The position numbers and the translations under genes are program-made. Positions 34,457 to 43,594 of a stretch of DNA of 64,000 nucleotides are shown here, in pieces (position 1 is the stretch's first letter; each line of letters opens with the position of its first letter). The notes under the pieces are model-generated. The model worked only from the letters and a program-made list of their open reading frames with translations, was not told where the DNA came from and did not search any database. Where the stretch lies: the NCBI GenBank assembly GCA_004078665.1, contig SCFO01000001.1:1080377-1144376 (forward strand). Direction: 5' to 3'. The DNA comes from Halobacillus fulvus (GTDB taxonomy: Bacteria > Bacillota > Bacilli > Bacillales > Halobacillaceae).

Positions 34457-35917
34457 TTAATAAGTGGTGAACCATGTCCACTTCTGCAAATGGTACGTCG
34501 CATATTTAATGAATGTCAGACTCTCTTCATATTCGGAATAATCGGCGGTATAGTGACCCCCTTCATTATTCCATATCGTCTGAAAATAGTCTTCCACATC
34601 GCGGAAGACCTGTTCAGATCCCTCTCCTTTAATGACGACATCCGCTTCCAAGTTCAAGTCCGCCAAATTCCTTCTTGTATAGTTCGCGGAACCGCCTATG
34701 ATCACATCTTCTGTCTGTTTATTGAGGTACAGCATTTTCGTATGATACTGTTCGATATTGACATCATACCAGCGAATGTCCAGGCGGTCATTCCCCATTT
34801 CGTGCATTTCAGCTGCTACTGGGATATTCGGCAGTCCCGTTTTTTCATGCCCGAACGATGTTTTGTTCGGGTCCAGGACGATTCGGACGCGTGCCCCTTC
34901 ATCTGCTTTTTTATCGAGCAGGTCAATGATTTTCCGGTCCGCTAAATAATACATACCAAGCCAAACCTCGTCTCCCTGTTGGACTTTTTCCAGTTCATCC
35001 AAGATGGACTGATAGATTTGACCCTCTGTTACAAAAGTGGTAGACAGAGTTCCTTCTTCTTCCTCCCACGTCCGTCCTTCATAATCCGGAAAATCCGCTT
35101 CGCCGGAATATTGGACGACCGCCTCCTCCGCCTTTAAGATATCCTTAATGATCGGACCTCTCATTTTGAAAGCGACATTTTCATGGAATCCGCTGGCATC
35201 ATGAGGATTGGCTGTACTTACAATAGCAGTATCCTCTGTTACGAGAAGCTTCCTATGGTTGGCTTTAATATTCAGAAGTTTCGCATAGGATCGGAGTGTC
35301 ACATCAGGCGCCTCTTTGGCAAGCGGGTTCTTGATCCATCCATTCTCCCCTGTACCGGTCCATGAAAGCAGCCAGCGCCAAACACTTGAATACAGAGGGT
35401 TAGAGTCTCGCAGCCTATCCAGATTCGTCAACACGACATCCACACCGGCATCCTCAAGCTTTCGTATCGCTTCAGATTCATAGGATTCATAAACAGTGTT
35501 GATCTGATCCGTAATAAACACCGCTTTAAGGTCTGGATGAGATTGCTTTTGCTCTACGATTGCATCCACCAATTCACCGGATATCGGTGGAAAGTCTTGT
35601 TCCCCGTTCGTGTACCCGTTGAACAAAAACATGTCTGCAACAATGAACTCCTCCGCTTCTGCAATGGTCCGGTTCATCTCCTCAAAAATCTGACGGTCAC
35701 TGACTGCCTCCCCTGCTTCTGTTTCATAAGTTAAGTCTCTTAAAAACTCGATTTCTTCCATCTGATGAGTGTCCCCTTTGAATGATACGCCATCTGGTAG
35801 GGACTTCCATGAGGTATGGTAAGCGATTGTGAACGATAAAAGAACGATAAGACCAAGCATGACCCATACCCATTTCCTTTTATGTAACGCTTTTTTCTTA
35901 ACTTTTTTCTTCGCCAT
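34457..35917 (-). CDS. Phospholipase D-family protein with N-terminal membrane anchor
   Basis: 486 residues: a very basic N terminus, one membrane helix (about 16-36), and two HKD active-site motifs, NHRKLLVTED and QYHTKMLYLN followed by GSANYTRRNL. Both HKD halves are needed for the phosphatidyl transfer reaction, as in cardiolipin synthases, but the membrane topology (single anchor) and length fit the less characterised YwjE-like or secreted PLD-like proteins. It may remodel phospholipids outside the membrane. Substrate not assignable. Confidence 0.85.
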   Translation of the reverse strand: MAKKKVKKKALHKRKWVWVMLGLIVLLSFTIAYHTSWKSLPDGVSFKGDTHQMEEIEFLRDLTYETEAGEAVSDRQIFEEMNRTIAEAEEFIVADMFLFNGYTNGEQDFPPISGELVDAIVEQKQSHPDLKAVFITDQINTVYESYESEAIRKLEDAGVDVVLTNLDRLRDSNPLYSSVWRWLLSWTGTGENGWIKNPLAKEAPDVTLRSYAKLLNIKANHRKLLVTEDTAIVSTANPHDASGFHENVAFKMRGPIIKDILKAEEAVVQYSGEADFPDYEGRTWEEEEGTLSTTFVTEGQIYQSILDELEKVQQGDEVWLGMYYLADRKIIDLLDKKADEGARVRIVLDPNKTSFGHEKTGLPNIPVAAEMHEMGNDRLDIRWYDVNIEQYHTKMLYLNKQTEDVIIGGSANYTRRNLADLNLEADVVIKGEGSEQVFRDVEDYFQTIWNNEGGHYTADYSEYEESLTFIKYATYHLQKWTWFTTY

Positions 35918-36022
35918 TTCCTTTTCCCCCCCTTCCGAACCTTATCCTTATTGTTTTCACTCTTTCCTCCCTTTTCAAACTGGAAAAGAAAAAAGCCCGG
36001 ACCATTCTGATCCAGGCTTTTG

Positions 36023-36589
36023 TTACCTTAATAAAAGGCGAGGTCTTTTGATTAATAAGAAACTTAGAACAAGTGCGCTCAGTACAAAACCCGGCAGCAT
36101 ATAGCTTCCGTTATAAAGCGTAGAATAAAGCCAAACAGGTTGTCCCTCCGGCGCCAATGTTCCGTAGAAAATGATCCCTGCTAAAAAGTGTCCAAAAAAC
36201 CTTAGTAGACTCCCAATAAAACAGCCAATAAAAATCCAGGTGACCAATTTTTGCTTATTATTTTTCTTAATCGACTCCCAAATCGGTCGTGCCACAACAC
36301 CTGCAAGCCCGAGAACCGCAAAAGCCACGACATAATCCAAAATCGTCTGGACAGGGGTTACGATGTAGGCTCCAGTCAAGATTTGATAAAACCCAAACAG
36401 AATTCCGGTAGCGATTCCTCCCTTGACGCCCCAACGAAACGCAACGATGAAAACGGGAACCATCGCGAAGGAGATCGATCCTCCTTGCGCCCACAGTTTG
36501 AACGACAGAAACGGAAGGATGTCCAGCAAAAGAGCCAAGGCGGAAAAAATAGCCACTTCAACTAAAAACAATACACGTTTGTTTCTCAT
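36023..36589 (-). CDS. thiT: Thiamine ECF transporter substrate-binding protein ThiT
   Basis: 188 residues with six membrane helices; the ThiT pattern LPFLSFKLWAQGGSISFAMV (20 residues) and LTGAYIVTPVQTILDYVVAF is clear, including Trp and Asn/Asp residues known to line the thiamine pocket in the family. It works with a shared ECF energising module encoded elsewhere. A TPP riboswitch and terminator lie directly upstream, confirming the substrate. AGGAGG lies 11 nt before the ATG, with a second GGAG nearer. Confidence 0.93.
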   Translation of the reverse strand: MRNKRVLFLVEVAIFSALALLLDILPFLSFKLWAQGGSISFAMVPVFIVAFRWGVKGGIATGILFGFYQILTGAYIVTPVQTILDYVVAFAVLGLAGVVARPIWESIKKNNKQKLVTWIFIGCFIGSLLRFFGHFLAGIIFYGTLAPEGQPVWLYSTLYNGSYMLPGFVLSALVLSFLLIKRPRLLLR

Positions 36590-36616
36590 ATTTCTCCATG
36601 CCTCCTATAAATAGAC

Positions 36617-36675
36617 ACAAAAAAAGCAATGCCCGAGGGAAGCTTCCTGATGGAGGAGAATCCCAATGCATTGCA
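36617..36675 (-). terminator. Riboswitch-controlled terminator upstream of thiT
   Basis: GCAATGC / GCATTGC arms enclosing an inner stem, followed by a run of seven T on the minus strand, between the TPP aptamer and thiT. When TPP binds, transcription should stop here. Confidence 0.8.
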
Positions 36676-36685
36676 CCATCAAAAA

Positions 36686-36772
36686 AGCCACCATCCCTAC
36701 GCCAGTATTAACTGACAGGTTCGAAGGGTCTGAACAAGTGTTCACTCTCAGCCGGAAGGCTCCCCTTGAAGG
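36686..36772 (-). promoter_or_regulatory. TPP (THI-box) riboswitch
   Basis: The minus strand carries the THI element landmarks in order: GGGAGCC, CTGAGAGTG, CAGACCC, GAACCTG, and the highly conserved GTTAATACTGGCGTAGGGA. It senses thiamine pyrophosphate and controls thiT. Confidence 0.95.
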
Positions 36773-36840
36773 CTTTATACCGTTACTTTTTCTGATGTCC
36801 CCATTATAAACGATTTGGAGAGTTATGACAATTCCACGCT

Positions 36841-37584
36841 TTACTTTGTGTTCACATAACGCTCAAAGAATTCCAAGCTGCGTTCGATGATCAAATCCTG
36901 ATCCTGATCGAGAGTAGCGACGTGATAACTGTTTTCCAAGCGGACGATTTCTTTCTGTTCGGAGAAAACTTTCTCAAAAATAACCTCCGAGTTGTTCGGT
37001 GGGACGACATGATCTTCATCAGAGACAAATACGAGAATCGGACAGCGAATGCCCGTTAATTTTTCTTGAACGATCGTCATTAGCTTATTCAATTCCTTCA
37101 TTGAAAGGACAGGTGTACGGTCGTATGTCAATTCACGCACGCCTTCTTGCTTGATGTCGGATCCGATGGCATCTTGAAACCTCTCTGTTACACCATCTAA
37201 ATCAGCCATGGCTGGAATATCAATCGCAGCATTAATCGGGATTACGCCTTGAATATCTTGATATTTTTCTGCCAGGTATAACGTGAGCGTTCCTCCCATC
37301 GATAGGCCCGTCACAAATAGAATGTCGCACCTGCCACGGAGCCATTCCAGCCCTTCTTCCACTGATTCAATCCAGTCTTCATATTGGGTTGCTTCCATTT
37401 CTTCAGGCGTTGTCCCGTGACCTTTCAGTCTTGGCGCGCAAACTGTATACCCTGCTTTTGCATAGGCTTCTGCTAATGGACGAATACTTTGGGTCGTTCC
37501 CGTAAAACCGTGGGAAATGAGAATTCCCACTTCATTTCCCACGAAAGTTAAAGCTTCGGCCCCTTCCATAACCTTAAGACTCAT
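36841..37584 (-). CDS. Alpha/beta-hydrolase, Est30/monoacylglycerol lipase type
   Basis: 247-residue carboxylesterase: oxyanion region SHGFTGT, nucleophile motif GLSMGG (Ser near residue 96), Asp in VFVSDEDHVVPP and His in NSYHVATLD. Closest to Bacillus carboxylesterase Est30 and the H-257 monoacylglycerol lipase, about 250 residues. Its ATG lies inside the last codons of the SDR gene (11-nt overlap), so the two are translated together. GAGGAAT upstream. Confidence 0.88.
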   Translation of the reverse strand: MSLKVMEGAEALTFVGNEVGILISHGFTGTTQSIRPLAEAYAKAGYTVCAPRLKGHGTTPEEMEATQYEDWIESVEEGLEWLRGRCDILFVTGLSMGGTLTLYLAEKYQDIQGVIPINAAIDIPAMADLDGVTERFQDAIGSDIKQEGVRELTYDRTPVLSMKELNKLMTIVQEKLTGIRCPILVFVSDEDHVVPPNNSEVIFEKVFSEQKEIVRLENSYHVATLDQDQDLIIERSLEFFERYVNTK

Positions 37585-38482
37585 GATTATTCCTCCTTCT
37601 TTGTGCTCGGACAGTTCCCTTTTTTGGCTGGTGTGAAAACGATTTTGGCAAAATTGTTTTTAAAATGATGTTCTCAAGCACCTTCCAAGGAAGGATGGTT
37701 TTCATGAACAACGTAGACCGGACACTTTTCCCAACAGGATACCTGAGCTTGTAAAGCTCTTGTTTGTTCATGAGCTTGACCATTTGGGTTACCATATGAG
37801 AAGGATTGCCGTGCGTTTCCTGATTAAGAGCTTTCCAAATTCCTTGTGAATAACTGGCGTAAGGAGAATCCGGATCGTCAAATCCTTCAGGTAGCTCCAT
37901 GCCTGACGTCCAAATATTCGTTTGAAACGACCCGGGCTCCAATAAAGCAACATCGATTCCGAAGGGCTTCATTTCTAGACGTAGACTTTCGGACCACCCC
38001 TCCAACGCAAATTTAGAAGAAACATATGCTGATAAACCAGGAAAACCAATCCGTCCACTTATGCTGCTCACGTTCAAAATCTTTCCTCTGCCCTGATTTC
38101 TCATGATTGGGAGAACGGCCTGCGTCACGCGGATAGCTCCAAAGAAATTCGTTTCCATTTGTTTTTGATAAAAAGAAACAGGGAGTTGCTCGACAAATCC
38201 ACCCATTGCAAAGCCCGCATTATTGACTAGGATATCGATTCTTCCAAGTTCTTTTAATTTTTCCTCAAATTCATTTACTGACGTTTGGTTCGTGACATCC
38301 AACGTCCATACGTCTATATTCCCCCTACTTTCGGGGGAAACTTCTTTAAATACAGCGGCCTTCTCTGGGTTGCGCATCGTGGCAATGACTTGAAATCCTT
38401 TCTCGGCACATTTAAGTGCTGTCAAATGGCCGAATCCAGAAGAAGAACCTGTTATAACGACGATTGGTTTGATACTCGTCAC
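37574..38482 (-). CDS. Short-chain dehydrogenase/reductase (SDR)
   Basis: 302 residues from the GTG at 38482: NAD(P) motif TGSSSGFG (11-18), NNAGFA, Ser in LNVSSISGR and the YVSSK Tyr-Lys pair. Basic residues after strand two favour NADPH. Similar to retinol or 17-beta-hydroxysteroid-type SDRs; in bacteria the substrates are unknown. The start is uncertain: GTG 38482 has GGTGG upstream, TTG 38536 would add 18 residues. Operon with the esterase. Confidence 0.85.
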   Translation of the reverse strand: MTSIKPIVVITGSSSGFGHLTALKCAEKGFQVIATMRNPEKAAVFKEVSPESRGNIDVWTLDVTNQTSVNEFEEKLKELGRIDILVNNAGFAMGGFVEQLPVSFYQKQMETNFFGAIRVTQAVLPIMRNQGRGKILNVSSISGRIGFPGLSAYVSSKFALEGWSESLRLEMKPFGIDVALLEPGSFQTNIWTSGMELPEGFDDPDSPYASYSQGIWKALNQETHGNPSHMVTQMVKLMNKQELYKLRYPVGKSVRSTLFMKTILPWKVLENIILKTILPKSFSHQPKKGTVRAQRRRNNHES

Positions 38483-38748
38483 CTCTTTTCCACCCTTACA
38501 TTCGATAAATCCTCCCCATTCTCCTGCTCTCTCCAATTAAAGGGACTGCTGCAGGTAATGGCACCATTCCCAATTGAATATGTCCCTTAGAGCATGAGAA
38601 GTTTCAAAGATCCTTATGGAAACAGGATAAGGAGGATAAATAAAGGGGTATATGAAAGATATCTTAGTGGCATCTTTTTAAAATCCAGTGACAAGCTATG
38701 GTTCCAAGTGGAATAATGATAGAATAAGTAAGGTTTTGGTACGCCGAT

Positions 38749-38768
38749 GAAAGAAAGAAAGAAAGAAA
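38749..38768 (+). repeat. Five tandem GAAA repeats in the yfkAB leader
   Basis: Perfect (GAAA)5 that runs directly into the AAGGAAGG binding site of yfkAB. Copy changes would alter the leader, not the reading frame. Confidence 0.9.
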
Positions 38769-38781
38769 GGAAGGTTTATAC

Positions 38782-39900
38782 ATGAGTGTTAAAACAAAAC
38801 AGCTCTCTCCTGCATTCGATCCATGGGAAGCTTATATGGATGTTGAAGAACATGGGCAGATGACGCTGTCGAATATAGAATTTACGACGACAACACTGTG
38901 CAATATGCGCTGTGAGCATTGTGCAGTAGGGTACACGTTGCAGGCAAAAGACCCGGATGCCCTCCCGATGGAGCTTTTGCGTAAGCGTCTTGATGAAATT
39001 CCGCACTTGCGAACGCTGAGCATCACAGGGGGAGAACCGATGATGTCCAAAAAGTCCGTGGAACAGTATGTCGTACCTTTGTTGCAATATGCCCATGAAC
39101 GCGGCGTACGTACGCAAATTAATTCGAACTTGACCCTTCCTTACGAGCGCTATTTACCGATTATCCCTTACCTTGACGTGCTACATATTTCACACAACTG
39201 GGGAACGGTCGAAGAATTCATGACGACAGGGTTTGCTCGCATGGAGCGTAAGCCCCCCGAAAAAAGCAGAAAAATGTTTTTTGATCGGATGGTTGAAAAC
39301 TCCCGCCGTCTTGCAGATGAAGGCGTTATGGTCTCAGCGGAAACGATGCTGAACAAGCGCACGTTTCCTTACCTAGAAGATATTCATGATCATGTGAAAG
39401 AAATGAAGTGTGCCAGACACGAAATTCACCCGATGTACCCCGTCGACTTTGCCAGCAGTCTTGAAACATTAGACCTTGATCAAATGCGGCAAGGTATTGA
39501 GAGACTTCTCAACCACCGCGATCCTGACATGTGGATGCTGTTTGGTACGCTTCCTTATTACCCGTGCAGCAGCTCTCAAAATGATCTTGATTTATTCGAG
39601 AGACTTTACCGTGAAAAAAATGTGACTGTCCGCAATGATCCCGATGGCCGCTCGAGACTGAACGTCAATATTTTCAGCGGCGATATCATTGTGACAGATT
39701 TTGGAGACGAACCTGGGCTTGGCAATATTCAGGACACCTCCCTGCCTGAAGCCTACGACAAGTGGATGCATACCCAAACGGCCCAAAACCTGAATTGCCA
39801 CTGTCCCGCCGTGAAATGCTTGGGTCCTAACGTCCTTGTGAAAAACACGTATTATGAAGACGTCGATTTTCAAAAACGAACAACGAACATCACACTGTAA
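38782..39900 (+). CDS. yfkAB: Radical SAM protein YfkAB
   Basis: 372 residues. Radical SAM cluster motif CNMRCEHC (near residue 37-44) and a C-terminal CHCPAVKC motif that gives the family its CxCxxxxC description, probably an auxiliary Fe-S site as in SPASM-type enzymes. In some B. subtilis annotations the gene is split into yfkA and yfkB; here it is one intact frame. Reaction unknown. Own terminator downstream. Confidence 0.92.
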   Translation: MSVKTKQLSPAFDPWEAYMDVEEHGQMTLSNIEFTTTTLCNMRCEHCAVGYTLQAKDPDALPMELLRKRLDEIPHLRTLSITGGEPMMSKKSVEQYVVPLLQYAHERGVRTQINSNLTLPYERYLPIIPYLDVLHISHNWGTVEEFMTTGFARMERKPPEKSRKMFFDRMVENSRRLADEGVMVSAETMLNKRTFPYLEDIHDHVKEMKCARHEIHPMYPVDFASSLETLDLDQMRQGIERLLNHRDPDMWMLFGTLPYYPCSSSQNDLDLFERLYREKNVTVRNDPDGRSRLNVNIFSGDIIVTDFGDEPGLGNIQDTSLPEAYDKWMHTQTAQNLNCHCPAVKCLGPNVLVKNTYYEDVDFQKRTTNITL

Positions 39901-39930
39901 AAAGGAGGCGGTCCACCCGCCTCCTTTTTT
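39899..39930 (+). terminator. Terminator of yfkAB
   Basis: AAAGGAGGCGG / CCGCCTCCTTT stem followed by TTTT. Confidence 0.9.
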
Positions 39931-39991
39931 TGACGCGTTTCCCATCCTCGCTTAAAATAAAGAGAAAGTTGTAACGGAGAGGAAGAACACC

Positions 39992-40570
39992 ATGCCTTCA
40001 ATTCAGATAGACGATCGAATCATTGATTACCAAATCAATAGAAAGCCTGACATTTATTTCACCAAAATCTACATAGACGAAATCAACGGCATACAGGTCA
40101 CTGTAAATGATCAAAAAAGCGATGGACAAGTCGAAGCGTTTGTTGAAAAAAAAGCAGATTGGATCTTCGAGAAATGGCAGGAGCACCACCCTGAACTTTA
40201 TCGTTTTCCGACCTTTGAATCAGAACAGAAAATCAGCTACTTGGGTAGGTCCTATAAGCTTTACATCGAAGAATCTGAGGAAGACTCCGCAGCTTTTTCC
40301 TTCCAGAAGGGTAAATTCTTCTTCAACTATCCACCGGCATTAAGCGACTCTGAACAAGAACTTGCGGAGGAGCTATCCGCATGGCTTAAAGATAAAGCAA
40401 AAACCAAGTTCAAAGAGGTTTCGTCTAAAAACGTAGCAGTCGAAGAAGACAGGACACGGTTAGGGTATAAACAAAATGGTGAGATTCATCTTAACTGGCG
40501 CCTTGTCCAATGCTCAAAGGAAGAAATCAAACAGGTAATCGGACAATTAGAGCGCGGTGAAACGTGTTGA
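39992..40570 (+). CDS. YgjP-like protein lacking the metallopeptidase core
   Basis: 192 residues. The layout (a beta-rich N terminus, WIFEKWQEHHPEL, the ISYLGRSYKL segment, then LGYKQNGEIHLNWRLVQ) follows the YgjP/M48-type metal-dependent hydrolase family. In intact members the LNWRL segment is followed within about 15 residues by the His-Glu-x-x-His zinc site and a further 60 residues; here the protein ends 22 residues later at RGETC with no HExxH. The gene has a good binding site and terminator, so it may be a C-terminally truncated, inactive form. Family call from memory. Confidence 0.6.
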   Translation: MPSIQIDDRIIDYQINRKPDIYFTKIYIDEINGIQVTVNDQKSDGQVEAFVEKKADWIFEKWQEHHPELYRFPTFESEQKISYLGRSYKLYIEESEEDSAAFSFQKGKFFFNYPPALSDSEQELAEELSAWLKDKAKTKFKEVSSKNVAVEEDRTRLGYKQNGEIHLNWRLVQCSKEEIKQVIGQLERGETC

Positions 40571-40580
40571 TCAACCACAT

Positions 40581-40630
40581 AAAAAAGCCATATGAACACC
40601 AGTTCCATCTGGGTTCATATGGCTTTTTTT
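40581..40630. terminator. Bidirectional terminator
   Basis: AAAAAAGCCATATGAAC / GTTCATATGGCTTTTTTT, long perfect stem between the YgjP-like and zupT genes. Confidence 0.9.
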
Positions 40631-40643
40631 AATTCAGTTATTT

Positions 40644-41450
40644 TTAAATGAATAATAATAAACTCAGCGCCATGACGGCCATTCCGGCGACTACACCATA
40701 GATCGACAAATGAGCTTCACCGTATCTTCTAGATGCCGGCAACAATTCATCGAGTGAAATGAAGACCATGATTCCGGCTACCCCGGCAAAGAGGATGCCG
40801 AACATCATATCATTTAAAAACGGCATAAGAATCAAGAAGGCAAGAATCGCACCAACTGGCTCAGAAAGTCCGCTTAAAAAGGAAAGCTTAAACGCTTTTC
40901 GTTTGTCTCCAGTGGCAAAATAAATGGGAACGGAGACAGCGATCCCTTCTGGAATATTGTGAATGGCAATCGCAGCTGCAATCGCAATCCCTAAACTCGG
41001 ATCACTGAGTGCCGCGGTGAACGTGGCAATTCCCTCAGGGAAGTTATGAATCGCAATCGCCAATGCTGTGAACGTTCCCATCTTCAGCAATGCGGCATCC
41101 TCCACATGCTTATCACGATTCTTCATATCTTCCACTTTTTTGACCTCATGAGGATTTCCTGCTTTCGGAATAAACCTGTCAATTAAAGCAATTAAGACCA
41201 TTCCACCAAAAAATCCAGCAACCGTCATCCATTTCCCGGGTACTTCTCCCATCGCTGACACGAGAGAATCCTGTGCTTTGAAAAAGATTTCAACCATTGA
41301 TACGTAAATCATGACTCCTGCTGAAAACCCGAGAGCAAGAGATAAAAACTTTGTGTTTGTTCTGGATGTAAAAAATGCCAACACACTTCCGACTCCTGTC
41401 GCGAGCCCGGCAAAAAGCGTCAGCCCAAAAGCTAACAATACATTTTCCAT
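40644..41450 (-). CDS. zupT: ZIP-family metal transporter ZupT
   Basis: 268 residues, eight membrane helices. The two metal-binding helices contain [12 protein letters not shown] and [12 protein letters not shown], the signature of ZupT-type zinc (and iron, manganese) importers. A His-poor cytoplasmic loop between helices 3 and 4 is rich in Lys and Asp. No clear Zur, MntR or Fur box is visible upstream; the AT-rich repeats around 41465-41500 (TTAAATTAA, TAAATTAAG) were not assigned. Confidence 0.92.
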   Translation of the reverse strand: MENVLLAFGLTLFAGLATGVGSVLAFFTSRTNTKFLSLALGFSAGVMIYVSMVEIFFKAQDSLVSAMGEVPGKWMTVAGFFGGMVLIALIDRFIPKAGNPHEVKKVEDMKNRDKHVEDAALLKMGTFTALAIAIHNFPEGIATFTAALSDPSLGIAIAAAIAIHNIPEGIAVSVPIYFATGDKRKAFKLSFLSGLSEPVGAILAFLILMPFLNDMMFGILFAGVAGIMVFISLDELLPASRRYGEAHLSIYGVVAGMAVMALSLLLFI

Positions 41451-41595
41451 CGTTCTCTCTCCTTTAAATTAAACACCTTAATCTAAAATCATTGTAAATT
41501 AAGTTTTTCCTTTGTGCAACTTTTTTTGTTTGAGTTATATTTTATGCGTTTATATAAAAAAAGTACTTCCATCCAATGAAAAAGTCCAGATTTTT

Positions 41596-42222
41596 TTATC
41601 TATATGCAAATTGAGCCCGAACGCTAGCGTTTATTTCCATTTGACCAGCTTCAATCGGTGTCGCTGCCGCAGATAGTCCGGCTGATAGCGGTCTTGGATG
41701 TTCGTCGCCGTTTTGCTCTTCGATGATCTGCACGGGTACGGAATAAAAATAGACAGGAAGCGGTTCTGTCAATGCCTTTGCCTTCCATTGAGCATCCTTA
41801 AGCGCCCTTTTTAAAGCCTCCCGTTCATACTTCCCGCGATCTTTCCTGTCAAACCGGATCGATTCTACACGATTAATACCTGATGGGGTCACCTCATCGA
41901 TCAGTTCTCCGACTCGCGCGATGTCGTCAATGCTTACCCGAAGCAGATGCGTAACTTCATACCCTTGAAATTCCCGTCTTCCATCCACGTAATCATAGGA
42001 CGGGAAGATGGTGTAATCCACTGTTTGTATCTGCTCCTCTTCCACTCCTCGATTCTTTAAACGTTCTAAACTGGCCTCAATCACCCTTGCATTATTACGT
42101 TGAGCAACACCCAATTGTTTATCATTGGTCACTGCACCAAACGTCATCACCGCTATATCCGGAGCGACCATGATTGAGCCGTTTCCTGTCACCCATAAGT
42201 AGTTGATCCCACCTTCATACAT
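41596..42222 (-). CDS. SIMPL-domain (DUF541) protein
   Basis: 208 residues. N-terminal VTGNGSIMVAPDIAVM and later ARVIEASLERLKNRGVEEEQIQ are the SIMPL/DUF541 hallmark, shared with periplasmic BP26/OMP28-type proteins. No signal peptide is visible, so it is probably cytoplasmic, as in other Bacillaceae homologues. Start at ATG 42222 with AAGGAGTT 8 nt upstream. Function unknown. Confidence 0.82.
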   Translation of the reverse strand: MYEGGINYLWVTGNGSIMVAPDIAVMTFGAVTNDKQLGVAQRNNARVIEASLERLKNRGVEEEQIQTVDYTIFPSYDYVDGRREFQGYEVTHLLRVSIDDIARVGELIDEVTPSGINRVESIRFDRKDRGKYEREALKRALKDAQWKAKALTEPLPVYFYSVPVQIIEEQNGDEHPRPLSAGLSAAATPIEAGQMEINASVRAQFAYR

Positions 42223-42375
42223 GTGCGCAACTCCTTTTTTATTTCTCATTAAAACTTTTCTAAATTTGACTTCTATATTATGTATAGTGAGAAAGATGTT
42301 GATTAACTCTACTTTTTTGCAATTTGGACGGACACTTTTTGAAAATGCGCACTCGAATAGAATGCATGAAGACAG

Positions 42376-42416
42376 AAAAAGGACAAGGAAGTCCTACCGA
42401 CTTCCTTGTCCTTTTA
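42376..42416. terminator. Bidirectional terminator
   Basis: AAAAGGACAAGGAAGTC / GACTTCCTTGTCCTTTT, perfect 17-bp stem with a 5-nt loop. Confidence 0.92.
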
Positions 42417-42426
42417 AGAACACTTA

Positions 42427-43584
42427 TTAAGACGCCCCGTTCTCATCATTTACAGCCAATTCTTCTTTTTGACTGGTAAAAATTTTCATTGAACGATTTT
42501 CTTCCTCAACTTTGAAGGTCACTTTGTATTTTTTGACTTCGACTTCCCCTTTAGAAGTTTCTTCTGCCGTAAGAAAGGCAGTAACTTCAACTCCTCGCTC
42601 TACTGGATCGGCCACTAGGTTATCGACCGTTACGGAAAGCGTGTGATAGAATCCTGATCGGAATTCTTCAAAAGACAAGCTCTCCTGTCGACTGCTCGAA
42701 AGCAGTGAATAAGCGGTCACGAAATCCCCCTGATTGATACTGTCGTAAAAATACTGGACCAAATACGTTGATGTCTCTGCAGCAGTTGCTTTTGGAGCTT
42801 CTCCTTTTGTCCCGTTCTCTTCCGGAAACTCTGGAAGAGAGCGCATTGGAGACTCACTCCATTTCTCGACCATACGGATGACATCTGCCATCGGAATACT
42901 GAATCCAATCGGGCCTTCATCCATTTTTGCAGAATTAATTCCGATCACTTCACCAGTACGAGCATCTAATAATGGTCCCCCACTGTTTCCTGGTGAAATC
43001 GAGGCCGAAATTTGATAGACCCCTTCATATTCAAAAGGCTCAATTTCCAAATTCCGGTTCAGTCCGCTGATTTCTCCTCTTGTCACCGTATTCTGAAGTC
43101 CAAGCGGGATGCCGAGGGCGAGCACTTCATCCAACAGTTCGGCCGTCTCTTCTCTTTGAATAGGTAAGGGGGCCTGTCCTGCCATTTCCGAAACGCGGAC
43201 AACGGCGATATCGGTATCACGGCTTACACCGATCACTTTGCCTGTAAGCTGTTCGGAATCTGCAGTCAGTACTTTGACTTCCTCGTTGTTGGCTACAACA
43301 TGAGCATTTGTCACAATGTCCCCTTTTTCATTGTATAAAAACCCTGATCCGATCGTACCGTCTAATAATTCAATTTGTACCACTTTCTTTTGAGACTCAT
43401 AAATGATATCCCTCATCTTCTTTGGAACCTTCTCTTTCTCATCAGGGTCGGTACTCGCCTGAATCAAAGATGCTTCAGCTTTTAATTCGCTCGGAATAGA
43501 TTGCTGAACAAAGTAAGCAGCACTGCCACCCCCTACTAAAACGAGAGCAGTAAGGGAAAGGCTGATGATCCATGTACGTTTCAT
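42427..43584 (-). CDS. HtrA-like serine protease without PDZ domain
   Basis: 385 residues: N-terminal membrane anchor (about 4-26), trypsin-fold protease with His in IVTNAHVVA, Asp in SRDTDIAVVRV and Ser in SPGNSGGPLLD. After the protease domain there is no PDZ domain; instead a linker and a C-terminal domain of about 120 residues (STYLVQYFYDSINQGDFVTA...) with an NTF2-like pattern. It would act outside the membrane in protein quality control. It follows the zinc-ribbon gene by 10 nt, so the two form an operon. Confidence 0.88.
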   Translation of the reverse strand: MKRTWIISLSLTALVLVGGGSAAYFVQQSIPSELKAEASLIQASTDPDEKEKVPKKMRDIIYESQKKVVQIELLDGTIGSGFLYNEKGDIVTNAHVVANNEEVKVLTADSEQLTGKVIGVSRDTDIAVVRVSEMAGQAPLPIQREETAELLDEVLALGIPLGLQNTVTRGEISGLNRNLEIEPFEYEGVYQISASISPGNSGGPLLDARTGEVIGINSAKMDEGPIGFSIPMADVIRMVEKWSESPMRSLPEFPEENGTKGEAPKATAAETSTYLVQYFYDSINQGDFVTAYSLLSSSRQESLSFEEFRSGFYHTLSVTVDNLVADPVERGVEVTAFLTAEETSKGEVEVKKYKVTFKVEEENRSMKIFTSQKEELAVNDENGAS

Positions 43585-43594
43585 AATGGCCTCC

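Noticed and set aside
34365-34481. N-terminal extension of the polytopic membrane protein
   Set aside because: It would translate a perfect hairpin and overlap the end of the phospholipase D-like gene; the GTG at 34364 has a proper binding site.
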